Shown in pieces: positions 11,996 to 23,640 of a stretch of DNA of 37,500 bases. The stretch lies in the NCBI GenBank assembly GCA_016946835.1, contig JACVTC010000086.1, positions 350,001 to 387,500 of the forward strand, written 5' to 3'. This DNA is from Neocallimastix lanati (nom. inval.) (Eukaryota > Neocallimastigomycota > Neocallimastigomycetes > Neocallimastigales > Neocallimastigaceae). The stretch's first letter is position 1. Every line of letters begins with the position of its first letter. The notes under the pieces are model-generated. The model saw nothing but the letters and a program-made list of their open reading frames with translations, was not told the origin of the DNA and did no database searches. The position numbers and the translations under genes were made by a program.

Positions 11996-13860
11996 TATGC
12001 TATCCATATGAAATAAGCCATATTTTTATTAATTTAATAATTGAAAGAAGAATAAATAAATAAATAATGTTTATTTTTTTAATAATTATAATATTAAATA
12101 ATTAAGTATGAATAAACAAATAATTTAATTAATGGAATTATTGAAATTAAAATAAAATAAAAAAAAATAAAAAATAACAAATAATAAAAAATTTTTTTTT
12201 ATTTTTTTTTTTTTTTTATTATTATTATTAAATTATTAAATTATTTAATTTATTTAATTAACTAGTTTGAAGTTCGCTGATTCGTACAAATTTAATCTTT
12301 ATTTAATTTATTTTTATTATATAAATTATATAATAAGGTTTATCTTCACTTTGATTAATTTCAAATTTTAAATAATAATAAATGAATAAATAATTAATTA
12401 ATTATAATAATATAATAAATAATATATAATAAATAATTAAATAATAAATAGTATATAATTGATTAAATAATAATTTATAATATAATGATTAATATGTAAT
12501 AATAAATAATAAATAATATTAGTTAATATGAAGTATAGATATTTCTAATAAATTTTCATAATCCATTAAACTATAATTACCTATAACCCAATTTAAAACA
12601 AAATTATTAACCAATGTTTTATATATATATATATATATATTTGATAATAATTAAATTATGATGTATAAAATAATTAATGATGATGATAACTAATATTGAT
12701 AATAGGACTTGAGGGCTAAGACTCTGTGTTTTAGCATACTGGTTCTTTAGAGTAATATTTTAAAAAAAAATAAAATAAAATAAAATAAAAAAATAATATT
12801 ACACAGTGTAATAAGTATGGAATAAATATGGAATTGATTATTAATAAAATCATTAATAATTTAAAAAAAAAAAATTATGAAATAATATATTTATTATTAT
12901 TATATTTTATTGAATTTTTATTAAAAAAAATTTTTTTGCTATACTTTATTATTATAGATAATTAAAAAAAAATTCTAAATATTCTTTTAATTATCAATAA
13001 TAGTAAATACTTATTTTGGACCTATTAAGGTATTCCATTAGAATTTATTATGAATAAACTTCTTTTTTCATTGTTATTATTATTATTATTATTTAATTAT
13101 TCATTTAACGGTTTATTTGATTATTTATTCATTATATTTTATTTATTATATTCTATATTCTCTATATATTCTATATATTTATATGTATATGTATAGATAT
13201 TCATGTATTTAAAGATAAAGATCTTTTCTGTTTAATTTTCTGTTTAAAATCAAAATATATAAACTGTTAATTTATTAACATATAAATTATATTCAGTAAT
13301 TGTTACTTATAATAAATTCAATGTAACATGAATATACATATATATTGTATTACAATTTATTAATATATTAAAATCTAAAAAAAAAAAAAAAAAAAAAAAA
13401 ATAAAAGTAAATAAATAATTTTTTTTTATTTTAATACCTATTTAATTTGAATATTTTTTAAATAAATTTATATAAATAAATATAAATATAAATATAAATA
13501 TTAAAAAGTAATAAATATTAATAAATATTATAAATAAATATTACTAAATATAAATAAATATAAATAAATATTAATAAATATTTATATTTTATTAAATTAT
13601 TAAATATTTATTTTATTTATAGTAATTCTCTTCTTTACTACATTATGTATATATGTATTTATTAATAATTATAAATAAAATCTACCAATTATTTAGTATT
13701 TACATTTTATTTATTTAATAATTATTATTTATTTACTACTAATTATTAATTATATCTTTTTGTTTATAGGTATTATCAATTAATAGTAACCATTTCTATT
13801 AAAAATTTAACCTTTCTTAATTTCTTAATTTCTTAATTTGATGAAATATTAATTTCAAAT

Positions 13861-13892
<32 letters not shown>

Positions 13893-14225
13893 GACAATTT
13901 GTCAATTTTATGGAAGATCATTATTTAATTAAAAGTTGATACAAAGATTAGTCGAAGAATAATATTTTAGTTATCCATTAAAAGAACATAAAATAATTTT
14001 AAAAGCTTTATTTAAAAAATAAAATAAAAAAAAAAATTATTGATTTATTTTTATTATTTTTTTTATATATATTTTCATTATTTTCTAATTTTTTTTATAT
14101 GTTAATTATATTTTCAATATTATCTTTTCAATCTTAATTTCATTTGTATTACCAACAATTTAAGTATAATTTATAAATTTAAATATATATATATATGAAT
14201 AAAAAAAAAAAAAATACTTAGAATG
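11996..14225. other. AT-rich DNA with one GC-richer island, no gene seen
   Basis: Mostly simple sequence with A runs at 13378-13401 and about 13868-13892. A small patch near 12700-12760 is less AT-rich and is listed separately. No sustained coding frame was found on either strand. Confidence 0.6.
12672..12765 (+). other. isolated GC-richer patch with a small stem-loop, possible ncRNA
   Basis: Within kilobases of simple AT sequence this stretch has normal complexity. It contains ATGATGATGATAACT, then GGACTTGAGGGCTAAGACTC and TGTGTTTTAGCATACTGG. GCTAAGA and TTTTAGC can pair as a 7-bp stem. No reading frame of useful length spans it. ATGATGA resembles a C box, but no convincing D box (CTGA) follows. 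It could be a structured RNA, a decayed retroelement tail or an old gene fragment. Confidence 0.2.
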
Positions 14226-14322
14226 AAGTTTTATTTTATTTTTCTTAATTATATATAGAAATACTTATTAATTTATTAAAATCAAATATATATATATAAT
14301 TAAGAAAAATAAAATAAAACTT
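14226..14322. repeat. perfect 32-bp inverted repeat (hairpin)
   Basis: Bases 14226-14257 and 14291-14322 are exact reverse complements (arm begins AAGTTTTATTTTATTTTTCT), separated by a 33-base loop. The arms are AT-rich but not a simple repeat, so chance is unlikely. A fold-back of newly copied DNA or a short inverted duplication would explain it. Confidence 0.9.
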
Positions 14323-14756
14323 TAACCGATCTTTAAGATGCTAAAAGAATTAGAAATTTAAACTTTTATAAATTAAATGAACAAAGTTATATATATACAT
14401 TTTATCTTATTTTAATATCTATAGTTAATAATTAGTACTTAATAATTAATATTAATATATTAATACTTAATAGTAATTAATAATTTATATTTCATAATTA
14501 ATAATTAATAAATAATAATTAGTAATTTATAACAAAAATTTAAATTTAAATATAATTTTAAAAATATATATATATATATTAAATTCATTGTAACACTATT
14601 CCTAAAAATAACTTTTTTTTTTTATTTTAATTTTATTATATTTAATCCAAATTTATTAGTTAAAAAAAAAATAAATAAATAAAAATACAATCTAATAGTT
14701 TTATATAATTTTACTATTATTATTAACGCATACCTTTTTTTTTTTTTTTTAATTAG

Positions 14757-15115
<359 letters not shown>

Positions 15116-16419
15116 GTAATTCATTCCATTTTAATATTAATTATGAATATATATATTTTTTTTTCATAAAATACTATCATACTTTTATTCAAAGTAATAT
15201 ATATATAATTTTCTAAAAATAATTATTATTATAAGGATAAAGAATTAATGGGTTAATATAATTATAAAAAAAAAAAAAAAAAGAGGTTACTTTAACATGA
15301 ATATAATGAATAAAATAAACTAAAAAGTAAATTTTTATTTTTATGGTTAAAATTACATAATGAAAAAAAAAATGAAGCCATGATAGATATAAATGGATAG
15401 ATAAATATAAATTAGATAAATATATAATAATAAATGAATAAATATATAATATATAATAATTAAAGATTGTTCAACCTCTAATAAAATAAATATATATGTT
15501 ATTTATTTTGACATATTCAATATAAATATTAAATATAAATAAATATAAATAATTAATAAAATTAATTATTTTTTTTATATTTAATATGTCAATATTTATA
15601 TTTAATATTTGATATTTATTACTTATTATTTACTAATAAATATTCTTGTTATTTATTATCCAATTATTTATTATTTATTAATAAATATTCTTATTTATTA
15701 TCCAATTATTTATTATTTATTATTTATTTTAATATATTAATATATGGATCTATTATTTAAAATTCAATATTTGTTTATATTTATTTATATATATGTTTAT
15801 ATTCGTTATATTTCTTAGCATTTTTTATTTATTTAATTCTACAAAAATAAAAGGTTAGATTTCATAAACTAAAGAAAAATTATAAAAAAGTTTAGCTGTG
15901 AATAAATTTCTATATATTATCATTATATTATAATAAATAATAAATATATTTAAAATTAAGATGTATAAATAATTTATATTAATTTTATAAAATATTAAAT
16001 TGATTTAATATAAATTATTTATACATCTCAATAAATAATTATATTAATTATTATATGAAATAAATAGAATAGAAACATAAATAAAATATATTTGTATATA
16101 TTAACAAATATATTATTTATATAAATTATATTCAAATAAATTTATAGTTGAATGGTTAATAAATTTAATTTTAATAATTATTAAAAAAAGTAAACATATA
16201 TTACTAATTAAAATAAATTAAAATATTGGCATATATTATAAATCTATTGAAATATATGTAATTAATATATAGAACCATAAACGAATATATGTCAAAGTCT
16301 AAATTTTTTTATTATAATATAAAGTTTATTATTTAATAAAAAATAACACAAATATATAAATACTTACATTGAAATATAAAGATAATTGAATTATTATTAT
16401 ATATATAATACACTTCATC
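15116..16419. other. AT-rich DNA with inverted repeats, no gene seen
   Basis: No coding frame is supported. A loose inverted repeat built on GACATATT...AATATGTC lies at about 15508-15592, and a perfect hairpin at 15959-16028 is listed separately. Confidence 0.6.
15959..16028. repeat. perfect 24-bp inverted repeat (hairpin)
   Basis: Arms 15959-15982 and 16005-16028 are exact reverse complements (outer end AGATGTATAAATAATTTATA), with a 22-base loop. No flanking target-site duplication is obvious, so a miniature transposon is not supported. Confidence 0.9.
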
Positions 16420-16709
16420 ATTTATTATTTATTATTTATTATTTATTATTTATTATTTATTATTTATTATTTATTATTTATTATTTATTATTTATTATTT
16501 ATTATTTATTATTTATTATTTATTATTTATTATTTATTATTTATTATTTATTATTTATTATTTATTATTTATTATTTATTATTTATTATTTATTATTTAT
16601 TATTTATTATTTATTATTTATTATTTATTATTTATTATTTATTATTTATTATTTATTATTTATTATTTATTATTTATTATTTATTATTTATTATTTATTA
16701 TTTATTATT
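16420..16709. repeat. (ATTATTT)n heptamer array, about 41 units
   Basis: A 7-bp period (ATTATTT) is maintained for about 290 bp with virtually no variation, then degrades into TATTATTGAATTAATTATTT. The same heptamer appears in reverse-complement orientation at about 32033-32280 and briefly at 33498-33580. The open frame YLLFIIYYLLFII... is a consequence of the 21-bp super-period. Confidence 0.95.
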
Positions 16710-18375
16710 GAATTAATTATTTATTATTCTAATTATTCATTTAAATAATTCCTATCGATTAATTTTTATTTTTATATATTTTATAAATATTTTATTAATA
16801 TTATTTAATTAAATTTAATTATTTGAATATTAAATAGTTAAAATATAATTTATAATTATTTATATTTATTTATAATATTAATATTTATTTATAATTATTT
16901 ATATTTATTTATAATTATGTAATTCTCTAATTTAAATAACTAAATAACAACATCACTAATAATCATCATCCTCAAATTTAATAATAAATTTAAATAAATT
17001 TAATAATAGTTAATATAATAAAATTAATAATAGTAAATATAATAAAATTAATATTAAAAAATAAAATTTAAAATTAAAATTAAAATAAAATTAAAATAAT
17101 ATTAATAATAATAAAAAATTTATATATAAATAAATTTTTTTTTTTTTTTTATTTCAAAAAAAAATAAAGAATTTAAATACTGGATTAAAAAAAATTAAAA
17201 AAATTGAAATTATTAAATTAAAAAAAAGAGGATATTTATTTCTTTTTTTTTAAAAAAAAAAATAAAATAAAAAACTTTTAAAAAATAAAAGTAATTTCTA
17301 ATTTAAAAAAATAAAAATTAGAATTGTAATATATTAAAAAAAAAACTTCTAAAAAAATTTATATATTTATTGTAGATATATCATATTTAATAAAACATAA
17401 TTTAATTTAATATATATATAACTGTATTATATATATAAAATATTTGTATAAAAGAAACTGTATAAAAGGTATATATAAAAAATGAATTTTTTATATTTTA
17501 ATAATATGTTTTATATTGGGAATAATAATAATACAAGACATGAATGAAATTTTCCTTTATATAGGAAATAAAAAAAAAAAAAAAAAGAAGGAAAATTGTT
17601 TTGATTGTTGTTATTTCAATAAAAGCACAATATATATAAAGCAATAATATTTTTAAAACAATAACAATAAAAAAAAAATAATTATAAAAAAAGATTTAAA
17701 ATTAAAATATATATATTTTATTTAAATAATTTACAAAATTCAACCGTGTTGTAATTATTATAGTTTGAAAATATAAAAGTTATATATAAAATGAATTTCA
17801 AAGGTGAAGTATCAACAATTTTAGAAGTAGTTTTGGAAATGGAATAAATATATAATAATAACACATTGGATTATAAAAAAAAAAAAAAAAAAGAGTTTAA
17901 AACATTTTCATTCCAATTTATACCAATATATTTAATAGCAATTATATATATATAAGTTCATGTTATCCTATAACTATTTTAATAATATTATGGATAAAAA
18001 GAATGTGGATAATTATGAATAAAAAAATCTGTTTGAATATAATTCAATTCAATAATTTTTTTTTTCTTAATTCCAAATTAAAAATATATATTATTTGTTA
18101 TTATAAAATTGGTTGGAATTTATAAAGAGTAAAAACTTTATTTTATATATATTAATTTTTTTTTTTTTTTTTATTAAAAAATAATCCTTTGGTCCATTTT
18201 CATTTTGTTATATATAATTTTCTTTTTTATTTCATGTATTTAAAATATATATAAACTAATATAAAATTTGTTTTTTTTTTTCTTTTCTTATTTTTGAAAA
18301 TGTATAGATATAATAAGTTATTTATCTTCACTATTTGGTGTTAATAATAATAATAATATAAATTCAGAAAAAAAA
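16710..18375. other. AT-rich DNA upstream of the epimerase gene
   Basis: No gene is firmly supported. A very short frame (17791-17847, MNFKGEVSTILEVVLEME) has coding-like codons but is only 18 residues. The last 250 bp before 18376 carry T-rich and CT-rich tracts (TTTTTTTTTTCTTTTCTTA near 18271-18290) typical of AT-rich fungal promoters and 5' UTRs, and then TAATAATAATAATAT just before the start. No specific operator is recognised. Confidence 0.4.
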
Positions 18376-19521
18376 ATGTCTACCTTCATATCTCACCCAG
18401 TCCCAGGAAAACAAATTTTAGTTACTGGTGGTGCCGGTTATATTGGTTCTCACACCGTATTACAACTCCTCAAAAGAGGACATGAAGTGGTCGTCGTCGA
18501 TAACTTGTGTAATTCTGTTGAAGAATCATTAAAGAGAGTAGAAGTAATCGCTGGTAAAAAGGTTCCTTTCTATTTATGTGATGTTCTTGATAAGGAAGAA
18601 TTGACTAAGGTCTTTGATACCTATAATTTTTGGGCTGTCATTCATTTTGCTGGTTTAAAGTCCGTTTTTGAATCATGTCAATATCCAGAACGTTATATGC
18701 ATAATAATGTTGAGGGTACTCGTGTCCTCGTAGAATGTATGGTAGAACACGGTGTTCACAATATCGTCTTCTCTTCCTCTGCTACCCTTTACGGTAATCC
18801 AAAGAATATGGACCCACTTACCGAAGAAGCCGAACTTGGTCCAATTAACCCATACGGTGAATCTAAATTAAAGGCAGAACAAGCCATTACTGAAGCCTTC
18901 AAAGAATATGAACTTGGTCAAGCTTGTCTTCTTAGATACTTTAACCCTATCGGTGCTGATGTTACCGGTTTAATTGGAGAGAACCCAAAAGATATTCCAA
19001 ATAACCTTTTACCATACATTACTCAAACTTTAGTTGGTAAACGTGAATGCTTAAGCGTATACGGTAATGACTATCCTACTCGTGATGGTACCGGTGTAAG
19101 AGATTATGTACATGTAGTTGATCTTGCCGAGGGTCATTTAGCTGCCCTTGAAAAATTAAGAGAAAATGAGGTCAATCGTAAGGGAGCTAAGGCTACCATT
19201 GATGAACGTGTTCTCATTTATAATATGGGAACTGGTAACGGTTACTCAGTCTTAGAAGTCATCGATAGTATGAATAAAGCCTCCGGAAAGACAGTACCTT
19301 ACAGATTTACTGAACGTCGTAAGGGTGATGCCGCTCAAGTTGTCGCTTGTCCAGCTAAAGCTAATAAGGAATTAAAATGGTGTACTAAATTTAGTATTAA
19401 TGAAATGTGTGCCGATGCCTGGAATTGGCAATCCCATAACCCAGATGGTTATGATAATACAACCGAATTTGCAAGAAATTTATTAGAAAAATTTAAGAAG
19501 GAACATGCTATTGAAGCTTAA
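18376..19521 (+). CDS. GALE: UDP-glucose 4-epimerase (GalE/GALE family)
   Basis: Intact, intronless, 381 residues; family members are usually about 340-350. The enzyme interconverts UDP-galactose and UDP-glucose in the Leloir pathway, in the cytosol, with bound NAD. It is a short-chain dehydrogenase (extended type). The Rossmann motif TGGAGYIGS is at residues 17-25, HFAGLK at 90-95 and SSSATLYGNP at 133-142. The catalytic set is S135, Y160 and K164 (NPYGESK). RYFNPIGA (187-194), PNNLLPYITQ and DGTGVRDYVHVVDL define the sugar-nucleotide side. About 13 extra N-terminal residues and an insertion near 267-279 account for the length. V322 lies where E. coli has Tyr299 and human has Cys307. The yeast-style mutarotase domain is absent. 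The start is the first in-frame ATG, in an A-rich context. The protein reads as eukaryotic GALE, without signs of recent bacterial transfer. Confidence 0.97.
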   Translation: MSTFISHPVPGKQILVTGGAGYIGSHTVLQLLKRGHEVVVVDNLCNSVEESLKRVEVIAGKKVPFYLCDVLDKEELTKVFDTYNFWAVIHFAGLKSVFESCQYPERYMHNNVEGTRVLVECMVEHGVHNIVFSSSATLYGNPKNMDPLTEEAELGPINPYGESKLKAEQAITEAFKEYELGQACLLRYFNPIGADVTGLIGENPKDIPNNLLPYITQTLVGKRECLSVYGNDYPTRDGTGVRDYVHVVDLAEGHLAALEKLRENEVNRKGAKATIDERVLIYNMGTGNGYSVLEVIDSMNKASGKTVPYRFTERRKGDAAQVVACPAKANKELKWCTKFSINEMCADAWNWQSHNPDGYDNTTEFARNLLEKFKKEHAIEA

Positions 19522-19949
19522 TGAAAGAAGAAAAAAAATGAAAAAAAAAATAAAAAAATAAAGAAGATGAATTAAGATAACAAAACAAAATAAAAAAAAA
19601 ATTAAAATACCAAAATTAAAAATACCAAAATTAAAAATACCAAAATAAAGATAACAAAGTGACAAAACAACAAAAATATATGAAAAAAAAAAAATGATTC
19701 ATAATAATATTTAAAAAAAAATTAATCAAAAAAAAAAAAAAAAAAATGTAAATTTAAAAAAATTTATTATTTATTACAGTAAATTTATTGAAATCTATTA
19801 TTATTTAATTTTTTTTTTAAATTATTTAAACATAGAAGTCTTTATTCATATAAATATAAATATTTATTATTTTTATATTCACATTATTAAAAATAATTAA
19901 AAGGCTTTTTTTTAAAAAAAAAAAAAAAAAGACAAAAAAAATTAAATAT

Positions 19950-19988
<39 letters not shown>

Positions 19989-20107
19989 TCTATTCTTAAT
20001 TTATTAATTCAAAAAGAAAAAAAAAATACTATATCAGATTATATAAAAATTTTTTTTTTCTATTAAAGAAAAAAAAAAATCAAGGGGAGAAAAGGAGTTA
20101 ATAAGAA

Positions 20108-20143
<36 letters not shown>

Positions 20144-20196
20144 GAACAAAAAAAAAATTATTTTTTATCAAATTATTATCTTAATATATTTTTTTT

Positions 20197-20247
<51 letters not shown>

Positions 20248-20479
20248 GAACAAAAAAAAATATTTTTTATCAAATTATTATCTTAATATAATTTTTATTT
20301 TTTTTTTTTTTTTTTTTATTATTAAAAAAAAAAAAAAAAAACTATTAAATTATATATATTATATCAATTATTTTTTTCTTTTCTTTTCAAACGAAAAAAG
20401 AAAAAAATTAAATCTAATTATATGTAATTTAAAATATCTATTATTAACAAAAAAAAATAATAATAATAATAAAAAAATT

Positions 20480-20517
<38 letters not shown>

Positions 20518-20813
20518 ATAAAAATTAAATTTTTTTACTTTATTTTAATGTTTTTATAATTTTATTATTGTTAATATTTGTCCTTTCATAAACATAAAAA
20601 AAATTAAATAAAAGAAATAACTATTTGTCCTTTCATAAACATAAAAAAAATTAAATAAAAGAAATAACTATTTGTCCTTTCATAAACATAAAAAAAATTA
20701 AATAAAAGAAATAACTAATTTAAATAAAAATAATTTATTTTTATGTTTTTAATTTTATTATTGTTATTATTATTTATTATTTTGATTTTTAATATTTTTA
20801 TTTTGCCCAATGA
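19522..20813. repeat. 3' flank of the epimerase gene: A-tracts and tandem duplications
   Basis: No gene is seen. Just after the stop, TACCAAAATTAAAAA is repeated about 2.5 times (19608-19645). A 104-bp module (A-tract, GCTGAACAAAAAAAA, TTTTTTATCAAATTATTATC, T-tract) occurs twice, with GCTGAAC at 20141 and 20245. An A-run of about 37 lies at 20479-20515. A 47-bp unit is present three times at 20577-20717. Confidence 0.8.
20577..20717. repeat. 47-bp unit, three identical tandem copies
   Basis: The units begin at 20577, 20624 and 20671, each with TTTGTCCTTTCATAAACATA. They appear identical, so the amplification is recent. The flanks also resemble each other (ATGTTTTTATAATTTTATTA near 20549 and ATGTTTTTAATTTTATTATT near 20743), which suggests the array grew inside a longer duplicated segment. 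Confidence 0.9.
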
Positions 20814-21082
20814 TGTGGACTGTTTTTCCAGGTCCATGGAGGGTTGACGGAAAAAGAATAACCTTTATTAGGTGTACTAATTACAGCTTTCTGTGATTCT
20901 GATGATAATCGATGGTTATCCTTTCTAAAGTGGCTTCTAGTACGAAAGAGAGAAAACTGGAATATTGGAATACTAGAGGACTGTATAAAGCAAACTTTAT
21001 TTTTATATTGTTTTAAATTGGATATGTAGTAACATTGGAGTTGTATATTTAATAATATCATGTAGTTTCTACATATTATCAT
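20814..21082 (-). pseudogene. unidentified coding-like remnant on the minus strand
   Basis: An open frame on the minus strand (about 94 residues, stop at the low-coordinate end) lies in DNA of clearly higher complexity than its surroundings. The C-terminal part reads SSESQKAVISTPNKGYSFSV then NPPWTWKNSPHHWAK. The upstream part is Ile/Tyr/Leu-rich and less convincing. No family is recognised and the plus strand gives only short frames. It sits next to the LINE and may itself be a transposon remnant. Confidence 0.25.
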
Positions 21083-21609
21083 TGTAATGAATCTATTGTA
21101 TTTTTTACTTTAGCATTATTTTGTATATGTATTTTTCTATAGTATTATTTATAATTTCATGTAGCTATTGTAAAATGGAAATGTAGGAGATTGATTCACT
21201 CCAAAGCTTGTGTTTAAGACAGTATTTAACGGATGGGAATCTTTTTTATAGTCTTTCTTTACTAATATTTTTCTTTTTAAATATACTTTTAGCTAATTTA
21301 TGATTATTCAACAGAAAATTTTTAACATCTTAAAGAGCTTTTATTAATTGAAAGAATTACAATCAGTCAAAAGATAAAAAGAAATGATTACAAGTAATTT
21401 TGTATCAATAAATTTCTAACCCTTGTGTAAATTTATAAATATTATATCAGTAATACTGGATAAAATCAATTATTTACAAAATCTAAAAACTATGTAATCA
21501 TCAAGAGCAATAATATATTTCAAGTTTTCATATATTCAACACCAATATTTTTTTTATATGCTGCTTAAAGGGAATTTACTTTTTCTTTTATTTTTATTTT
21601 ATTTTATTA

Positions 21610-21650
<41 letters not shown>

Positions 21651-21720
21651 TTTATCTATTTTTTATTATTATTTTTATTTTTTTTATTTTATTCTTTTTT
21701 TTTTATTTTTTAGGCTTTCT
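21083..21720. other. non-repetitive AT-rich stretch before the LINE
   Basis: Complexity is higher than in most spacers, but no frame is sustained. It may include the LINE 5' UTR or a decayed 5' part. A 27-base A-run lies near 21620-21646. Confidence 0.35.
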
Positions 21721-22020
21721 TGAAATGGATAATACTTCTTCAAAGTCAGCAACTATACCTGTTTTGAGGCGAGGCCTTCGAAGATACGATATTCATAATA
21801 AAGATTTCATTCTTATCTTTATTCATGATCTTCAATCATAGTCTGTTAGTAAACTTTGGGAATTTTTTAGTAAACGTATTTCCAATTGCAATGAAATAGT
21901 TCATGGAATTACAAAAAAAACACACACCCAATATGGAAAATTACTTCATTTTAAGGATAAACTATGATAAACCCACTTATTACCTAAATATTTTTATTTC
22001 TTCTTACCCATTGCTTTCCG

Positions 22021-22990
22021 ATCAATAAAATTAATTGGATCCAAACCAACAAAATCCGAACTTTCAGTGAAGTTAAGAAATCTAACAACAAATTTTCTTC
22101 TTTTGAAACTAAATCAAAGGTTAAAGATATTTTATAGAGTAGTATTTACTCACCATCTACTCAGTTCTTTAGTCTTTGTGTCAGTTGGAATATTAATGGA
22201 TGGAATGATGAAAAACGTGATGGTATTAGATACTTTAATGAAATTTTTAAACCTATCTGTTTTTGCTTGCAAGAGGTCAGTAATAGCCAATACCTTAATA
22301 TACATTCAAATAATTACCCTATATATATTTCTTTGTCACTATAATACAATTTTACGAAAATCTAATCCAAATATACCCGGTATGAGAGGTCTTAGTATAA
22401 GTGTACATCGTTCTTGTTCATTTGCTCCTGATCCTTTTGAATATAAGTATATCATTTCTGTCAACATTACTTCATTTTGGGGAATTAAATGCACTATTGG
22501 TAATATTTATGTTCCTACGGTCACTCATAGGGAAGAAAGAAAGAATGCCTTTTCAGAAATTACTAATTGGATAAAGAAACATACTAATACACCTTCTATT
22601 CTTGTAGGTGACTTTAATATGTCTAAATCCCAATTAGAAAGTTTACTTAATAAATCATCTCATCAGTAGTTCACTAAAAACTTATCAAGTCTCGAGTTCA
22701 CATGGGCTCGGGATGGTAGATCGTCTTGTATTGATCATGTTTTATTTAATTGTAAAATGAAGGAATACATTAATAAGGTATCTGTTTGTAGTACATTCAA
22801 TGATATATCTGACCACTTCCCTCTTATCCTTTCCTGTAAGAAAAATGACTCAGAAGGTTTTCGTGCTCCTACTCCTTCTAGAAGATTCAAGTGGTCCCAA
22901 CGCATGTGTAATGAAAAGCATAATGAAATATTCTCAAGTAACTACTTCTCTCAATTCTTCTTAATGAATTTAATAATAATAAAAAATTAA
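22021..22990 (+). pseudogene. LINE endonuclease domain (exonuclease-endonuclease-phosphatase fold), frameshifted
   Basis: Block 1 (frame of 22171) reads SLCVSWNINGWNDEKRDGIR and KPICFCLQEV, with the first metal-binding Asn and Glu of the fold, and ends at a TAA at 22342. Block 2, in the next frame from about 22346, reads CTIGNIYVPTV and LVGDFNMS (the GDFN motif) to an in-frame TAG at 22667-22669. Block 3, same frame after the stop, reads SSCIDHVLFN and ISDHFPLI (the S-IDH and SDH motifs). All signature motifs of a target-nicking LINE endonuclease are therefore kept in order, but at least one frameshift, an early TAG (22135-22137) and the later TAG break the protein. Confidence 0.85.
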
Positions 22991-23640
22991 GTTCTAATGA
23001 AATGGTCAATAAATTTATAGAAACAGCTAATAAAGTTGGTGATAAAGTTCATGCTAGAGTTTCTTGTGATCTTAAAGGCTCAGTAAGCTTTCCACTACCC
23101 TTATTATATCAAGAAACTTTCTTATGAAAAACATGTTGCATTTAATGAAATCAAAAAATTTTTTCTTTAGGTCCTAATCCTGAAAACCTTGATGAATTTT
23201 TAAATTTGCTTCGTGAATATAAAAATATATGTGGTAAAGTTAGGTCAATTAAGTTTTCTATTAAATCAAAACAATTTCATCAGTCGATAGAATCTGCATG
23301 TAATGATTTTCGTAATAAAAATGTTAGGAGTGCCTGGTTAAAAATTAAAGAAGCTATCTCACCCTATGTACTCTAAAATTCTATTTCGTCAAGCGTGTTA
23401 AAGGACAAGCAGGGTAACTTTTTATTTTCTCGTTCTGATCAATTAAATCGATTTGCTGAACATTAAAGTGAACTAGCTTCTGATATTACTCAACACAGTT
23501 TGGATAATGAATACTGGGTAAGTTTATTTGGAACTAATCCTAATAATAATCCTAAGAATGATTTTGGATTTATTTCAGAAATCAGAAACTTAACATTTCG
23601 ATATCCTAAGTATCAGTTGGGATTCTTTTGGATTTCTCGA
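22969..23640 (+). pseudogene. LINE linker between endonuclease and (missing) RT
   Basis: Frames here read LSSNEMVNKFIETANKVGDK, GPNPENLDEFLNLLREYKNI and SIKFSIKSKQFHQSIESACN, then KDKQGNFLF and LASDITQHSLDNEYW. A linker ending in a DKQGN-type motif followed by an acidic Thr/Ser stretch commonly precedes LINE reverse transcriptases. Stops occur at least three times. Confidence 0.65.

Noticed and set aside
12672-12765. C/D box snoRNA
   Set aside because: A C-box-like ATGATGA is present, but no D box or terminal stem was found; it is kept only as an unexplained patch.
15959-16028. Miniature inverted-repeat transposon
   Set aside because: The arms are perfect, but no flanking target-site duplication or second copy was seen.
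16420-16709. Telomeric repeat
   Set aside because: The ATTATTT heptamer lacks G-runs and is internal, in opposite orientations at two loci.
16386-16748. Leu/Phe/Ile/Tyr repeat protein resembling membrane helices (also at 32023-32283 on the minus strand)
   Set aside because: It is the heptamer satellite read in a 21-bp super-period, not a transmembrane protein.
18376-19521. Recent bacterial origin of the epimerase gene, suggested by lack of introns and higher GC
   Set aside because: The sequence signature (RYFNPIGA, PNNLLPYI, DGTGVRDYVHVVDL and overall spacing) reads as eukaryotic GALE; other coding regions here are GC-richer than spacers too.
19483-19665. 60-residue hydrophobic minus-strand frame
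   Set aside because: It overlaps the epimerase stop region and A-rich 3' flank; the Phe/Leu composition comes from A-tracts.
20577-20717. CRISPR-like array
   Set aside because: The three units are contiguous, with no unique spacers, in a eukaryotic context.
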